From Actinomyces sp. UMB0138 (GTDB lineage: Bacteria > Bacillota > Negativicutes > Veillonellales > Veillonellaceae), in assembly GCF_002849225.1 (NCBI RefSeq), contig NZ_PKMC01000003.1, positions 186,001 to 250,000 on the forward strand: a stretch of 64,000 nt of DNA, written 5' to 3'. Position numbers and translations under genes: made by a program. Below are positions 46,510 through 54,923 of the stretch, one piece after another. Below the pieces are notes generated by a model, which did not search any database, was not told the origin of the DNA, and was given only the letters and a program-made list of their open reading frames with translations. Position 1 is the first letter of the stretch. The number at the start of each line of letters is the position of its first letter.

Positions 46510-47475
46510 GTGACTTGCACTCTGGCCGACACCGCGCTGCTCGATAGTGCTACTCGGCGCTTCACTATTCACGGGTCGAACCTGAGCCCAGCCTCATTTG
46601 TGCAGCTCAAAGACGACCCGAGTAGCTTCCGCGTACGCTATTGCGACAGTGATGGCACTAGCCGTGAAGGTATCCTTGCCCTGCAGGAAGAGGGCGCCAC
46701 TTTTAGTGTCGATGGCATGCTCGTGCACTACACCGATCCCGATAGCTTTAAAGACTTGGGCACGCTAGCGCCACTGCCAAAATGGTACGAACTAATCATC
46801 CGCCGTGACGCAATTGGCAATGCGGTTGCCCGCGAAAGTGCCTACGAATCCACTCAGCCGTGGGGCCAACAGGGCGTCGAGGGCGACCTGGCCCGCGTTG
46901 AACTAGACATCGTGGGCTTCGGAAACTTTTACACCAACACATCGAATTTCACCGATGCCGCCGGCTTGCAAGAGTGGCTGCGCAAGGCCCTGTCTAAGAC
47001 TGCCGCCACCTTCCATGTGCGGGCGCTGCGCCCCGGCTCAGTACCGATCTCCGAGATCCCGCCCTCGTGTTCTGTGGACCTGCTAATGGATGGGGCGAAA
47101 GTCGAAGACTACGCGCTCAACGCGGGAGTCGAATACCAGCCCCTGTCCCCCGCCCTCACGGACCTTTCTTACCTCGGCCCTACCCCGGCCTACGCGATCT
47201 ACACCTCCCAACTGCCATACGCCCTCGTCGTACCCGCAAAAGACCAGGTAGTGCTGGCCCACTGGGATCAAGATGGAGCTTCCCTCGGCATCGAAACAGA
47301 AGCTGAAGCTACCATGGTTCCCTTCAATCGGGAGCATCGCTGCCACCACGAACGGTGGGCCCGCTGGTATGACATGCGCCAGCCTCTCACCGAGGCAGAA
47401 CTACACGCCCACACCGTGCAGGTAGAGGCACAAATGCAGGCCGCCCTGGACAAACTAGCGGAAGCGGAAAAATAA
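46510..47475 (+). CDS. Protein of unknown function, first of an orphan pair
   Basis: A 321-residue soluble protein with no signal peptide or membrane helix. The GTG at 46510 has a strong GGAGG site (46501-46505). The N-terminal half looks beta-rich; a Cys/His/Trp cluster, HRCHHERWARWYDM, occurs near residue 280, and the last 30 residues, rich in Ala, Glu and Gln, could form a coiled coil. I do not recognise a family. Its stop shares a base with the next gene start, so the two products probably act together. Confidence 0.75.
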   Translation: MTCTLADTALLDSATRRFTIHGSNLSPASFVQLKDDPSSFRVRYCDSDGTSREGILALQEEGATFSVDGMLVHYTDPDSFKDLGTLAPLPKWYELIIRRDAIGNAVARESAYESTQPWGQQGVEGDLARVELDIVGFGNFYTNTSNFTDAAGLQEWLRKALSKTAATFHVRALRPGSVPISEIPPSCSVDLLMDGAKVEDYALNAGVEYQPLSPALTDLSYLGPTPAYAIYTSQLPYALVVPAKDQVVLAHWDQDGASLGIETEAEATMVPFNREHRCHHERWARWYDMRQPLTEAELHAHTVQVEAQMQAALDKLAEAEK

Positions 47476-47780
47476 TGGCCACGCGCACAATGGACGACGT
47501 AAACGTCGATCAGATATTGGGCTCTTCCGGCAACCTCTCTAGGTGCTGCTACGAGGAGGGGTACTGCTCGGAAAGCCCCACCCACGTGATCCTGACGCGC
47601 GAAGGCAGCGGCAACGTCACGCCCCTGACCTACTGTCAACGCCACTACGTCCTCACTTTGGCCCACTATCTGGAAGTGCACGCCCAATTCTGCGACGGCA
47701 AAATCAGCGACCACTACAGCGGTTGGGGCCCAATGGACAACATCACCTACGTACCCGGCCAGGATCCACTTTCCCTATAG
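47475..47780 (+). CDS. Small cysteine-rich protein, possible zinc binder
   Basis: A 101-residue protein. Cysteines are arranged as RCCYEEGYC near residue 25 and TYCQRHYV near 53, a spacing that resembles small actinobacterial zinc-ribbon proteins ending in CxxH. The ATG shares one base with the previous stop. No membrane helix. Function unknown; metal binding is inferred from the residues only. Confidence 0.7.
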   Translation: MATRTMDDVNVDQILGSSGNLSRCCYEEGYCSESPTHVILTREGSGNVTPLTYCQRHYVLTLAHYLEVHAQFCDGKISDHYSGWGPMDNITYVPGQDPLSL

Positions 47781-47844
47781 ACACCACCTGTTAACCGACC
47801 GTAAACCTCTCCCTGGTTCAATGACCGGGGTACGGAAGGAACAC

Positions 47845-47991
47845 ATGTATTGGGCAATCTGGGCACTTGTAATAGTCCTGCTAACAACCTTGGTAGCAGG
47901 ACTCGGCTGGTATTTCCGAACCAACAAGATCGACAAGGAAAAAGATTCGCATAGGCAGCAGTACAGACAGTACAGTTCGCCCCGCGCGTAG
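47845..47991 (+). CDS. Small single-span membrane protein
   Basis: A 48-residue frame with GGAAGGA six bases before ATG 47845. Residues 2-24 (MYWAIWALVIVLLTTLVAGL and on) form one hydrophobic helix, followed by a polar tail rich in Lys, Asp, Gln, Tyr and Arg. It lies alone between the orphan pair and the PLDc_N gene. No family recognised, but the ribosome binding site and composition look genuine. Confidence 0.6.
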   Translation: MYWAIWALVIVLLTTLVAGLGWYFRTNKIDKEKDSHRQQYRQYSSPRA

Positions 47992-48018
47992 TACCGGCCG
48001 ACTCCCCTAGGCGGCCAT

Positions 48019-48024
48019 TACACT
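48019..48024 (+). promoter_or_regulatory. -10 element, leaderless start of PLDc_N gene
   Basis: TACACT, seven bases, ATG at 48032. No ribosome binding site is seen. Confidence 0.45.
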
Positions 48025-48031
48025 TGGCTAT

Positions 48032-48400
48032 ATGGCACGGGTAGTAATGGCAATCTTGACGCTGGCAGTAACCATTTATGCGGCTGCAGACTGCGCGCGC
48101 ACTCCCTCAGACAAACTACCGGCACGCCTCCCAAAGGCCATCTGGTTGTTACTTATCATCCTGCTTCCACCACTAGGGGCACTAGCTTGGATCGTTATTT
48201 CTAGGGTGCTGGCGGCAGAGGCCAACGACGGCAAGATCGACGCCACCATGTGGTCTTCGGCAGAACCGCTAAACTTCCGGCACAACGCTCCGGGGACGCG
48301 CCCACGCACCATGGCCCCCGATGACGATCCGGAATTCCTGTTCAAGCTGAAGCGCGACCTACAAAAACGGCGCGACCAAGAAGAAGAGGGCGACGCCTAG
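48032..48400 (+). CDS. PLDc_N-domain membrane protein
   Basis: A 122-residue protein with two membrane helices (about 4-20 and 36-60). The stretch KAIWLLLIILLPPLGALAWI between them is the hallmark of the phospholipase-D-nuclease N-terminal domain found in many short actinobacterial proteins without a catalytic domain. The polar C-terminal half ends in Arg/Glu-rich sequence. Function unknown. Its end overlaps the convergent phosphatase gene by four bases. Confidence 0.8.
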   Translation: MARVVMAILTLAVTIYAAADCARTPSDKLPARLPKAIWLLLIILLPPLGALAWIVISRVLAAEANDGKIDATMWSSAEPLNFRHNAPGTRPRTMAPDDDPEFLFKLKRDLQKRRDQEEEGDA

Positions 48401-49062
48401 GCCAGCTTCGCCTCGGATTCGCCCGGGACCATGTCGGCAGCTTCCGAAAGCATGTAGCCCACTGGCTCTGAATAGGTAAGGGCCACCAGAGTGTCATCCT
48501 CAAAGGTAAATGAGGTAAGTGAGGCCAAAGAGCACTGCCGTTTGCGCGGATCGTGCCACAGCCGGTGCCCTTCCACAAAACGCCGCAGCGTCCATATTGG
48601 CAGCTGGTGGGACACGACCAGGGCTTCCCCGCCATCGGCCATTGCCTTCGCATGGGCTACCCCGGCCACCATGCGGCGGGCAATCTCGGTATACGGCTCA
48701 CCCCAGCTCGGCTCGAATACGTTCCGGTAGCGCCACCAGTATTTCGGCTGAGCTAGAGACTTGCGGTTGGCGTTTACCGCGACGCCCTCAAAAGAATTGC
48801 CGGCCTCCACCAACCGTTTGTCATTCAGCACGGGTAAGCCGTAGGCCTTCGCTGTAGGAGCGGCGGACTCTTGTGCCCGCAGCAATGGAGAAGCCACCAC
48901 GGCGCGAATATCAGCACCGATCTGCTTGAAATGGTCAGCCACCGCGGCAGTCATCTTCTTGCCGTGGTCAGTAAGCGAAAAACCTGGCCGCCGACCGTAT
49001 AGAATCCCCTGCGGGTTATCCACTTCTCCGTGTCGCATAACGTGCACAATAGTTTTGGTCAT
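48397..49062 (-). CDS. Histidine phosphatase (phosphoglycerate-mutase-like)
   Basis: A 221-residue member of the histidine phosphatase superfamily. VMRHGEVDNP carries the catalytic His10 with the RHG motif; VVASPLLRAQESA and LVVSHQLPIW supply the other Arg and His of the pocket. The substrate could be a phosphosugar or small phosphoester; a glycolytic role is unlikely. The ATG is leaderless, within a divergent promoter shared with the HAD phosphatase gene. Confidence 0.88.
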   Translation of the reverse strand: MTKTIVHVMRHGEVDNPQGILYGRRPGFSLTDHGKKMTAAVADHFKQIGADIRAVVASPLLRAQESAAPTAKAYGLPVLNDKRLVEAGNSFEGVAVNANRKSLAQPKYWWRYRNVFEPSWGEPYTEIARRMVAGVAHAKAMADGGEALVVSHQLPIWTLRRFVEGHRLWHDPRKRQCSLASLTSFTFEDDTLVALTYSEPVGYMLSEAADMVPGESEAKLA

Positions 49063-49068
49063 GGAACA

Positions 49069-49090
49069 ACCCTAACTGGCCATGTAGGGT
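49069..49090. promoter_or_regulatory. Divergent promoter pair made of mirrored -10 elements
   Basis: TAGGGT on the plus strand (49085-49090) and TAGGGT on the minus strand (49069-49074) form an inverted repeat with a ten-base spacer. Each is followed by exactly six bases and then a start codon (GTG 49097; ATG 49062). Only 34 bases separate the two genes. Confidence 0.6.
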
Positions 49091-49096
49091 TAAGTC

Positions 49097-49930
49097 GTGA
49101 CATACACCGAAAATGATGCATTGGCGGCCAAGGGCACGTCCCCTAATCGTGTCGCAGCATTTTTCGATGTCGACGAAACCCTAATCCGCGGGTCATCCTC
49201 ATTCATCCTCGCCCAAGAACTTTGGCGCCGCGGCATAGTTGGCTGGGCCGACATCGCGGCAGCGGCTAAAGGAGCCTGGAAATATGTCCTGTTTGGCGAG
49301 GACAAAGAAGAAATAGACGCGCTGGTACAGCGCGCGCTCAAATGCCTTGAAGGGCACTCAGAGGCCGAAATCATTGCCATTGGCGAAGAGATATACGACC
49401 AGTTCTTCGCGTCCCGAATCTTCCCCAGAGCAAAAGAACTACTGGAAGACCACCGAGGCCGCGGCCACGACGTGTGGCTCATCTCTGCTACCCCCTCGCA
49501 AATCACCGACCTTCTCGCCCGCCGGCTCGGAGCCACCGGAGGCATCGGCACGCGAGTCGCCTTAGATGAAAACGGCAGGTGCCTGCCGCGTCTCATCTCT
49601 CCGCTCATGCACGGCGCCGGCAAAGTCGGGGCAGTTCACTGGCTAGCCCGCAAACGCAACATCGACCTGTCTCTGTCTTACGCCTACTCAGATTCGGCAA
49701 ACGACCTACCCCTCTTGCGCGCGGTGGGCCACCCAGCAGCCATCAATCCCGATCCGAAGTTGCGCCTAGCCGCACTGGCATCCGGCTGGCGCATCTACGA
49801 CATGCGCTGGCGCAAACGCGGCGATCTTTCCAACAGTGCCAAGAAGACGGCCAAACGATCCGCTAAGGTCGCAGCCGCCATCTGGCTTACGCGCCTGGTC
49901 GTGCGGCAGCTTCGCCGCATCCTCCGCTAA
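49097..49930 (+). CDS. HAD-IB family phosphatase (SerB-like)
   Basis: A 277-residue haloacid-dehalogenase hydrolase. Motif I is FFDVDETLIRGSS (nucleophile and acid Asp), motif II SATPSQ, motif III the Lys in GKVGAV, and motif IV YSDSANDLPLL. The subfamily includes phosphoserine phosphatase and lysophosphatidate-type phosphatases; substrate unproven. A basic C-terminal stretch of about 45 residues ends in a hydrophobic, possibly membrane-associated, segment. The GTG start is leaderless. Confidence 0.9.
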   Translation: MTYTENDALAAKGTSPNRVAAFFDVDETLIRGSSSFILAQELWRRGIVGWADIAAAAKGAWKYVLFGEDKEEIDALVQRALKCLEGHSEAEIIAIGEEIYDQFFASRIFPRAKELLEDHRGRGHDVWLISATPSQITDLLARRLGATGGIGTRVALDENGRCLPRLISPLMHGAGKVGAVHWLARKRNIDLSLSYAYSDSANDLPLLRAVGHPAAINPDPKLRLAALASGWRIYDMRWRKRGDLSNSAKKTAKRSAKVAAAIWLTRLVVRQLRRILR

Positions 49931-49962
49931 TGCCGCGCCCCGAGCGCCCTCGTTAAATGGCA

Positions 49963-49986
49963 AGGCCCGGGGAAATTCCCGGGCCT
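49963..49986 (-). terminator. Hairpin after the bS22 gene
   Basis: AGGCCCGGG (49963-49971) pairs with CCCGGGCCT (49978-49986). Only a modest T-rich stretch follows on the minus strand. It separates the bS22 transcript from the convergent HAD gene. Confidence 0.65.
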
Positions 49987-49993
49987 GAGGCGT

Positions 49994-50092
49994 CTACTTC
50001 TTGTTACGACGCTGGTGACGAGTCTTGCGCAGAAGCTTGCGGTGCTTCTTCTTTGCCATGCGCTTACGGCGCTTCTTAATAACGGAGCCCAT
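49994..50092 (-). CDS. Small ribosomal protein bS22 (AURKAIP1/COX24 domain)
   Basis: A 32-residue, strongly basic protein, [19 protein letters not shown] at its start, ending RRNKK. It matches the actinobacterial bS22 protein seen bound to the small subunit in mycobacterial ribosome structures, and the conserved AURKAIP1/COX24 domain. A full AGGAGG site precedes ATG 50092. It is next to a BldC-like gene, the same pairing as in Mycobacterium. Confidence 0.92.
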   Translation of the reverse strand: MGSVIKKRRKRMAKKKHRKLLRKTRHQRRNKK

Positions 50093-50158
50093 AGGTGCCT
50101 CCTAAATAATCGGATTCGTACAGCTTCACATGCCCTTCGGCACGTAACCTAAAAGATT

Positions 50159-50374
50159 CTACCCGCCAATTGCCGCATTGCCACTATCAGACCAGTCACC
50201 AATGCTGGCATCAATGAGCTGTTTCACAGCCACCTGTGGCACTCGGTAGGACTTTCCAACCCTAACTGCGGGAATATCGCCGTTGTGAATCATGCGATAG
50301 ACGGTCATTTTGGAGACGCGCATAAGGTCAGCTAGCTCGGCTACGGTTACGAAGCGGGGTAGCTGCTGCGACAT
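50159..50374 (-). CDS. BldC/excisionase-like MerR-type DNA-binding protein
   Basis: A 71-residue single-domain winged-helix protein. FVTVAELADLMRVSKMTVYRMIHNGDIPAVRVGKSYRVP (read in parts) is the excisionase/BldC fold with its wing. BldC controls developmental genes in Streptomyces; orthologues occur in most actinobacteria. GGTGGAG precedes the ATG. The 190-base divergent gap to ktrB contains no other gene that I can see. Confidence 0.9.
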   Translation of the reverse strand: MSQQLPRFVTVAELADLMRVSKMTVYRMIHNGDIPAVRVGKSYRVPQVAVKQLIDASIGDWSDSGNAAIGG

Positions 50375-50564
50375 TTAAACTCCACCTTGGACTGGAAAAA
50401 CTACCGACGGTGTGACGGCACAGCGTTATTCTATGGCATTTTGTTCGCTCTGCCCACCCGTTTCATACTTTGTTGGCAAGTAACGCATTATTGTAGGTAC
50501 TCTTGATATTGCGCTCTGCTGGGCGCCACTTACCAGTCTTCCCACTTCAAGGAGGCCGGCACCT

Positions 50565-52052
50565 ATGCCGCGTCGCGCAATCTCTAGGCCCGCTGGACAC
50601 ATCAGTGCACTTGAAGTCCCTAAAGACGCAATTGCGGAGCCGCCCACGCTGGACTTCACCCGTGGCGACCACGTCACTTCCGCGGACGCCACCACCCCGT
50701 TTGGACGGGTAAAACTGTATGCGGACAAGGTGGCAAAGCAGTCCCCCGCCCGGCTCGCAATCCTTACCTTCCTAACCATTATTGCGTTGGTCACAATTGC
50801 GCTAGAGATGCCATTTGCCACGCAATCTGGCCAACGCGCCCCCTTCGTCGACGCCCTCTTTACCGGCACCTCAGCGGTGTGTGTGACAGGGCTGACTACT
50901 GTGAATACTGCCTCTTATTGGTCAGTATTCGGGCAGGCAGTGATCTTGGCAGCCATCAAGGTCGGCGGCCTGGGCGTAATGACGCTGGCATCCATCCTGG
51001 CTCTAGCTGTCTCGCGCCACATTGGGCTAACCCAGCGCATGCTGGCAGCAACGGAAACAAAAACCGACTCGCTGGGCGCAGTAGGCTCCCTGATCAAAGC
51101 CGTCATCGTCACGTCCTTCACCATGGAAGGACTGCTCTTCGTAATCATGCTGCCCCGCTTCATCATGCTGGGCGAATCCATTGGTACGGCGGTGTGGCAC
51201 GCCTTCTTCATGGCCATCTCGGCGTTCAACAACGCGGGCTTCGTCGTCCTCCCCAATTCCATGACCGCCTATTTCTCTGACTGGTGGATCATGATGCCGA
51301 TCATCGTGGGCATGTTCGTGGGCGCCCTCGGCTTCCCCGTCACCTTGGACATAGCCAGGCGGTGGCGCAATCCCCGCCTGTGGACGCTGCACACGAAGAT
51401 GACGCTAACCACCTACGTGCTTCTTACTATCGGCGCCGCAGCCATTCTGGGCGCCTCCGAATGGGACAACCCCAAGACGCTTTCGCCCATGCCCGCCCAC
51501 GCGAAAATGCTCACGTCCATACTGATGGGCGTCAATTCCCGTTCCCTGGGCATCTCTACTATTAACGTCGGCGACGAAACAAGCGCCACCTGGTTCTTGC
51601 AAGACATTTTGATGTTCATCGGCGGCGGCTCCGCATCCACTGCGGGCGGCATCAAAGTCACCACGCTGGCAGTGATGGTGCTGGCGATTATCGCCGAGGC
51701 CCGCGGCGATCGCGACATCGAAGCTTTCGGGCGGCGGATTCCACCCCAGACCGTGCGCCTGTCTGTTGCCGTAGTATCGATCGGCTCACTACTTGTTGCG
51801 GTGTCCATCTTCGGGCTGCTGGTATTCACTGAGTTTTCACTTGACGAAATCAGCTTCGAAGTAATCTCGGCCTTCGCTACCGTCGGATTATCCACGGGCA
51901 TTACTCCGCTTCTACCTGCAGCCGGCAAATACTTGCTTACCGCGCTAATGTTCTCTGGCCGCATGGGCACCATGACCGTGGCCGCCGCCCTCGCCCTGCG
52001 CGAGCGTCGCCGCGTGATCCGGATGCCCGAAGAGCGGCCAGCGATTGGTTAA
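50565..52052 (+). CDS. ktrB: Potassium uptake membrane subunit, TrkH/KtrB family
   Basis: A 495-residue SKT-superfamily K+ channel/transporter with four repeated M1-P-M2 units. The selectivity-filter glycines lie in TSAVCVTGLTTVNT, SAFNNAGFVVL, GVNSRSLGISTINVG and FATVGLSTGIT. It carries K+ across the membrane under control of the RCK protein encoded next. AAGGAGG sits nine bases before ATG 50565. Start context leaves an N-terminal cytoplasmic region of about 60 residues. Confidence 0.94.
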   Translation: MPRRAISRPAGHISALEVPKDAIAEPPTLDFTRGDHVTSADATTPFGRVKLYADKVAKQSPARLAILTFLTIIALVTIALEMPFATQSGQRAPFVDALFTGTSAVCVTGLTTVNTASYWSVFGQAVILAAIKVGGLGVMTLASILALAVSRHIGLTQRMLAATETKTDSLGAVGSLIKAVIVTSFTMEGLLFVIMLPRFIMLGESIGTAVWHAFFMAISAFNNAGFVVLPNSMTAYFSDWWIMMPIIVGMFVGALGFPVTLDIARRWRNPRLWTLHTKMTLTTYVLLTIGAAAILGASEWDNPKTLSPMPAHAKMLTSILMGVNSRSLGISTINVGDETSATWFLQDILMFIGGGSASTAGGIKVTTLAVMVLAIIAEARGDRDIEAFGRRIPPQTVRLSVAVVSIGSLLVAVSIFGLLVFTEFSLDEISFEVISAFATVGLSTGITPLLPAAGKYLLTALMFSGRMGTMTVAAALALRERRRVIRMPEERPAIG

Positions 52053-52073
52053 GAAGCCGGCGGCAAATCGGTT

Positions 52074-52079
52074 TAGGAT
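52074..52079 (+). promoter_or_regulatory. -10 element, leaderless start of ktrA
   Basis: TAGGAT, six bases, ATG at 52086; no ribosome binding site. It implies ktrA can be transcribed apart from ktrB. Confidence 0.5.
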
Positions 52080-52085
52080 TGGCCT

Positions 52086-52757
52086 ATGGCTAAGAAAGAC
52101 GCCCCCGAGGCATCCGCAACTTTGGTAATCGGTCTAGGCCGCTTCGGCTCCGCAGTGTCGGCAACACTCGATTCGCTGGGGCGCGAAATCCTGGCGGTAG
52201 AGAAGGACCCCACGATTGTGCAGCGGTGGCAGGGACGCCTTCCCCTGGTCGAGGCCGACGCCTCCAACATGGAAGCGCTGGAGCAGCTTGGGGCCCGCGA
52301 ATTCCAAAACGCCGTGGTAGGCGTTGGCACCTCGCTAGAAGCTTCCGTGCTGATCACCGCCAACTTAGTGGACATAGGCATGCCTTCCATCTGGGCAAAA
52401 GCCACTAGCCGTGAACACGGTCGAATCCTGAAGCGCATCGGTGCCCACCACGTGGTTTACCCTGAATTCGACGCGGGCCAGCGTACCGCTCACCTGGTAA
52501 GCGGGCGCATGCTCGACTACATCGAGATGGACCGCAAGGGCTTCTCGATTGTGAAGATGAGGCCGCCGCAGGAATGCTACGGCTTCACACTGGATGAATT
52601 GGACATCAGGGCCCGTTTTGGCGTGGTCATCCTAGGGGTAATGAGCCCCGGCCAGCCCTTCGAATACGCCACCCCCCATACGCGCATCGACAAGAACGAC
52701 ATCATTATTGTTTCTGGCGACGCCGAACTACTTGAGCGCTTCGCCGAACGCCCCTAG
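52086..52757 (+). CDS. ktrA: Potassium uptake regulatory subunit, TrkA/KtrA family
   Basis: A 223-residue RCK protein. The nucleotide-binding fold is VIGLGRFGSAVSATLDSLGREILAVEKD (read in parts), ending its beta-2 in an acidic residue as for NAD/ATP-binding RCK_N domains. The TrkA_C domain occupies about 140-220. It gates KtrB in response to nucleotides. It lies 33 bases after ktrB, with its own apparent leaderless promoter. Confidence 0.94.
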   Translation: MAKKDAPEASATLVIGLGRFGSAVSATLDSLGREILAVEKDPTIVQRWQGRLPLVEADASNMEALEQLGAREFQNAVVGVGTSLEASVLITANLVDIGMPSIWAKATSREHGRILKRIGAHHVVYPEFDAGQRTAHLVSGRMLDYIEMDRKGFSIVKMRPPQECYGFTLDELDIRARFGVVILGVMSPGQPFEYATPHTRIDKNDIIIVSGDAELLERFAERP

Positions 52758-52780
52758 CGCCATCTGTCGGTGGCAGCGGC

Positions 52781-52786
52781 TAGGTT
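52781..52786 (+). promoter_or_regulatory. -10 element, leaderless start of radA
   Basis: TAGGTT, six bases, ATG at 52793; no ribosome binding site. Confidence 0.5.
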
Positions 52787-52792
52787 GGGAAT

Positions 52793-54184
52793 ATGGCCAA
52801 ACAAAAGACGCTTTTCAGGTGCAGTGAATGCGGATGGACTTCACCCAAGTGGGTGGGGCAGTGCCGGCAGTGTCAGCAGTGGGGAACGGTTGACGAGGTC
52901 GGGGCCGGCCCGGCTGGCACCAAATCTGCCGCTACCACCCCGGTAAAGCAGGCGCTGCCAATTGCGCAGGTAGACGGCGATGCTGCTACCGCCCGCCCCA
53001 CCGGGGTTAGCGAATTGGACCGCGTACTCGGCGGCGGCATAGTGCCCGGCGCAGTAGTGTTGTTAGCCGGGGAACCGGGCGTTGGAAAATCAACTCTGCT
53101 GCTAGATGTGGCGGCCAAGGCGGCAGCGGAGGCACGCAAGGAGGGCATGGGTAAAGTCCTGTACCTGACCGGCGAGGAATCGGCTTCGCAGGTGCGCCTG
53201 CGCGCCCAGCGGATCGGCGCACTGGATCCTTCTTTGTTGCTTGCTTCCGAAACAGACCTGGGTACCGTGCTAGGTCATATCGAGGCCAATTCGCCCTCGC
53301 TGGTAGTGGCCGACTCCGTCCAGACTTTCGCGTCAGCGCAGGTAGAAGGCTCCCCAGGCGGCGTCGCGCAGGTGCGCGAGGTAGCGGGCGCACTTATCCA
53401 GGCAGCCAAATCTCGCTCTATCCCGGTGTTGCTGGTAGGGCATGTAACTAAAGACGGGGGCATCGCCGGTCCCCGCATTTTGGAGCATCTAGTTGACGTC
53501 GTGTGCCAGTTCGAGGGCGACCGCCACTCGCGGCTGCGGCTGTTGCGGGCGGTCAAGAACCGCTACGGCCCCACTGACGAGGTGGGCTGCTTTGAGCTAG
53601 GGGAAAAGGGGATCATCGGTCTAGAGGATCCTTCCGGATTGTTCCTGTCGCAAGATCGCCAGGCCGTTCCGGGCACATGTGCCACGGTCAGTTTGGCGGG
53701 GCGGCGCCCCATGCCAACCGAGGTGCAGGCGCTGGTGGCTCCCGCGGTCTCGGGCGGCTCGCCGCGGCGGGCAGCCGTCGGATTAGACCGCTCTAGGGTG
53801 GCAATGACTTTGGCCGTGTTGCAGGCCCGGCTGGGGCTGGATCTGACTCACCAGGATGTGTACGTTTCCACGGTCGGCGGTGCGAAGGCCGTTGAGCCGG
53901 CTATAGATTTGCCTACCGCGCTGGCGGTGGTTTCTGCCGCTACGGGCCGGGTGGCCGACCCGCATTGGATTGCTTGCGGCGAGGTATCCCTTACCGGCGA
54001 ATTGCGCGCATGCGTTGGCCTGCAAAGACGCCTAGGGGAAGCAGCCCGCCTTGGTTTCAAGGTGGCAATCGTGCCCTCCCAGGGCGCCGACGAGCTTACG
54101 GCTCCAGAGGGCATGCAGCTGCTGCCGGTATCCAACGTTGCCCAGGCAGTCGGGGCTGGGTTGCCCAGGCAGAAGAAGGACTAG
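52793..54184 (+). CDS. radA: DNA repair protein RadA
   Basis: A 463-residue RecA-like helicase that helps branch migration. The zinc finger is FRCSECGWTSPKWVGQCRQC (C9, C12 and a second pair), Walker A is GEPGVGKST, and the family-specific KNRYG motif is present (VKNRYGPTDE). The C-terminal Lon-like domain (about 290-455) has the inactive-protease fold typical of RadA. The start is leaderless. Confidence 0.95.
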   Translation: MAKQKTLFRCSECGWTSPKWVGQCRQCQQWGTVDEVGAGPAGTKSAATTPVKQALPIAQVDGDAATARPTGVSELDRVLGGGIVPGAVVLLAGEPGVGKSTLLLDVAAKAAAEARKEGMGKVLYLTGEESASQVRLRAQRIGALDPSLLLASETDLGTVLGHIEANSPSLVVADSVQTFASAQVEGSPGGVAQVREVAGALIQAAKSRSIPVLLVGHVTKDGGIAGPRILEHLVDVVCQFEGDRHSRLRLLRAVKNRYGPTDEVGCFELGEKGIIGLEDPSGLFLSQDRQAVPGTCATVSLAGRRPMPTEVQALVAPAVSGGSPRRAAVGLDRSRVAMTLAVLQARLGLDLTHQDVYVSTVGGAKAVEPAIDLPTALAVVSAATGRVADPHWIACGEVSLTGELRACVGLQRRLGEAARLGFKVAIVPSQGADELTAPEGMQLLPVSNVAQAVGAGLPRQKKD

Positions 54185-54864
54185 TTGTCCTCGCCCTCGG
54201 ACGGGGCCTTTTCCGATTCGCCTTCCAAGTTCACTATGGCCTGCCGGCCTGGGAATTCTTTGCCGTTTTGTACCGGGATAAGTTTGTATGTCCCGGCCGC
54301 TGCCTTACCGGTGGCTTGACATTTGTTGTCCGCAGTGGAAGTGTCCCATTCCAGGGTATCCTGCCAGGTCTGATTCTTATCTAGCAGGAGTGGCTTGGCG
54401 GGCAGATCTTTATTACAAGGGATGGAATAATAAACGTTCTGATCGCCGCTCTTGATGTGCACGCCCAGTTGCGCAAAAGACCCATCCGCAGTGCAGGGCG
54501 CACCCCCGGTATTTTTCAGGGAAAGTACCAACCCTACTTGCCCGCCTACTGGGTAGACGGTTTGTTCAGGGCTAACCGATATTTCTAGGTTTCCCGCTTT
54601 GCAATCCTTCGGCATTTCAATTTGCGCCTCTTGCTTAGCCTTGTGAGCGGCAACCTGTTGATCCTCAGCCAGTTTGCCCTTTGCCCAGTTGACTACATAT
54701 ACCGCAAAGCAGACCAGTCCGATAAGGATCGCTAGAGCTACTATCCGCCGCACCCAGAACTGGCCCTTAGTGGGTCTTTTTCTAGTCTTTTTTGGGCGCG
54801 TTGAACCTGGTCGCGACCGATTTGTTTGTTTTGCTTTAGGGCGGTTGCGATTAGTTGGGCTCAT
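54181..54864 (-). CDS. Membrane-anchored protein with extracellular domain, unknown function
   Basis: A 227-residue protein. The first 40 residues are extremely basic (Arg, Lys, Thr, Pro), then one membrane helix (about 42-62), a short charged linker, and an outside domain of about 130 residues with four cysteines (including PKDCKAG, APCTADG, IPCNKDL and NKCQATG) that could form two disulfides in an Ig-like beta fold. It ends in an acidic tail. It overlaps the radA end by four bases. No family recognised. Confidence 0.75.
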   Translation of the reverse strand: MSPTNRNRPKAKQTNRSRPGSTRPKKTRKRPTKGQFWVRRIVALAILIGLVCFAVYVVNWAKGKLAEDQQVAAHKAKQEAQIEMPKDCKAGNLEISVSPEQTVYPVGGQVGLVLSLKNTGGAPCTADGSFAQLGVHIKSGDQNVYYSIPCNKDLPAKPLLLDKNQTWQDTLEWDTSTADNKCQATGKAAAGTYKLIPVQNGKEFPGRQAIVNLEGESEKAPSEGEDN

Positions 54865-54923
54865 ATAACCGACCGTACCGGCCGGGGCGGGCAGGCGGGA
54901 GCTGGCACGCCGGGAAGACTTAT

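Noticed and set aside
50375..50564. Cyclic-di-AMP riboswitch before ktrB
   Set aside because: Potassium transporters often carry one, but I could not find its conserved sequence blocks in this 190-base gap.
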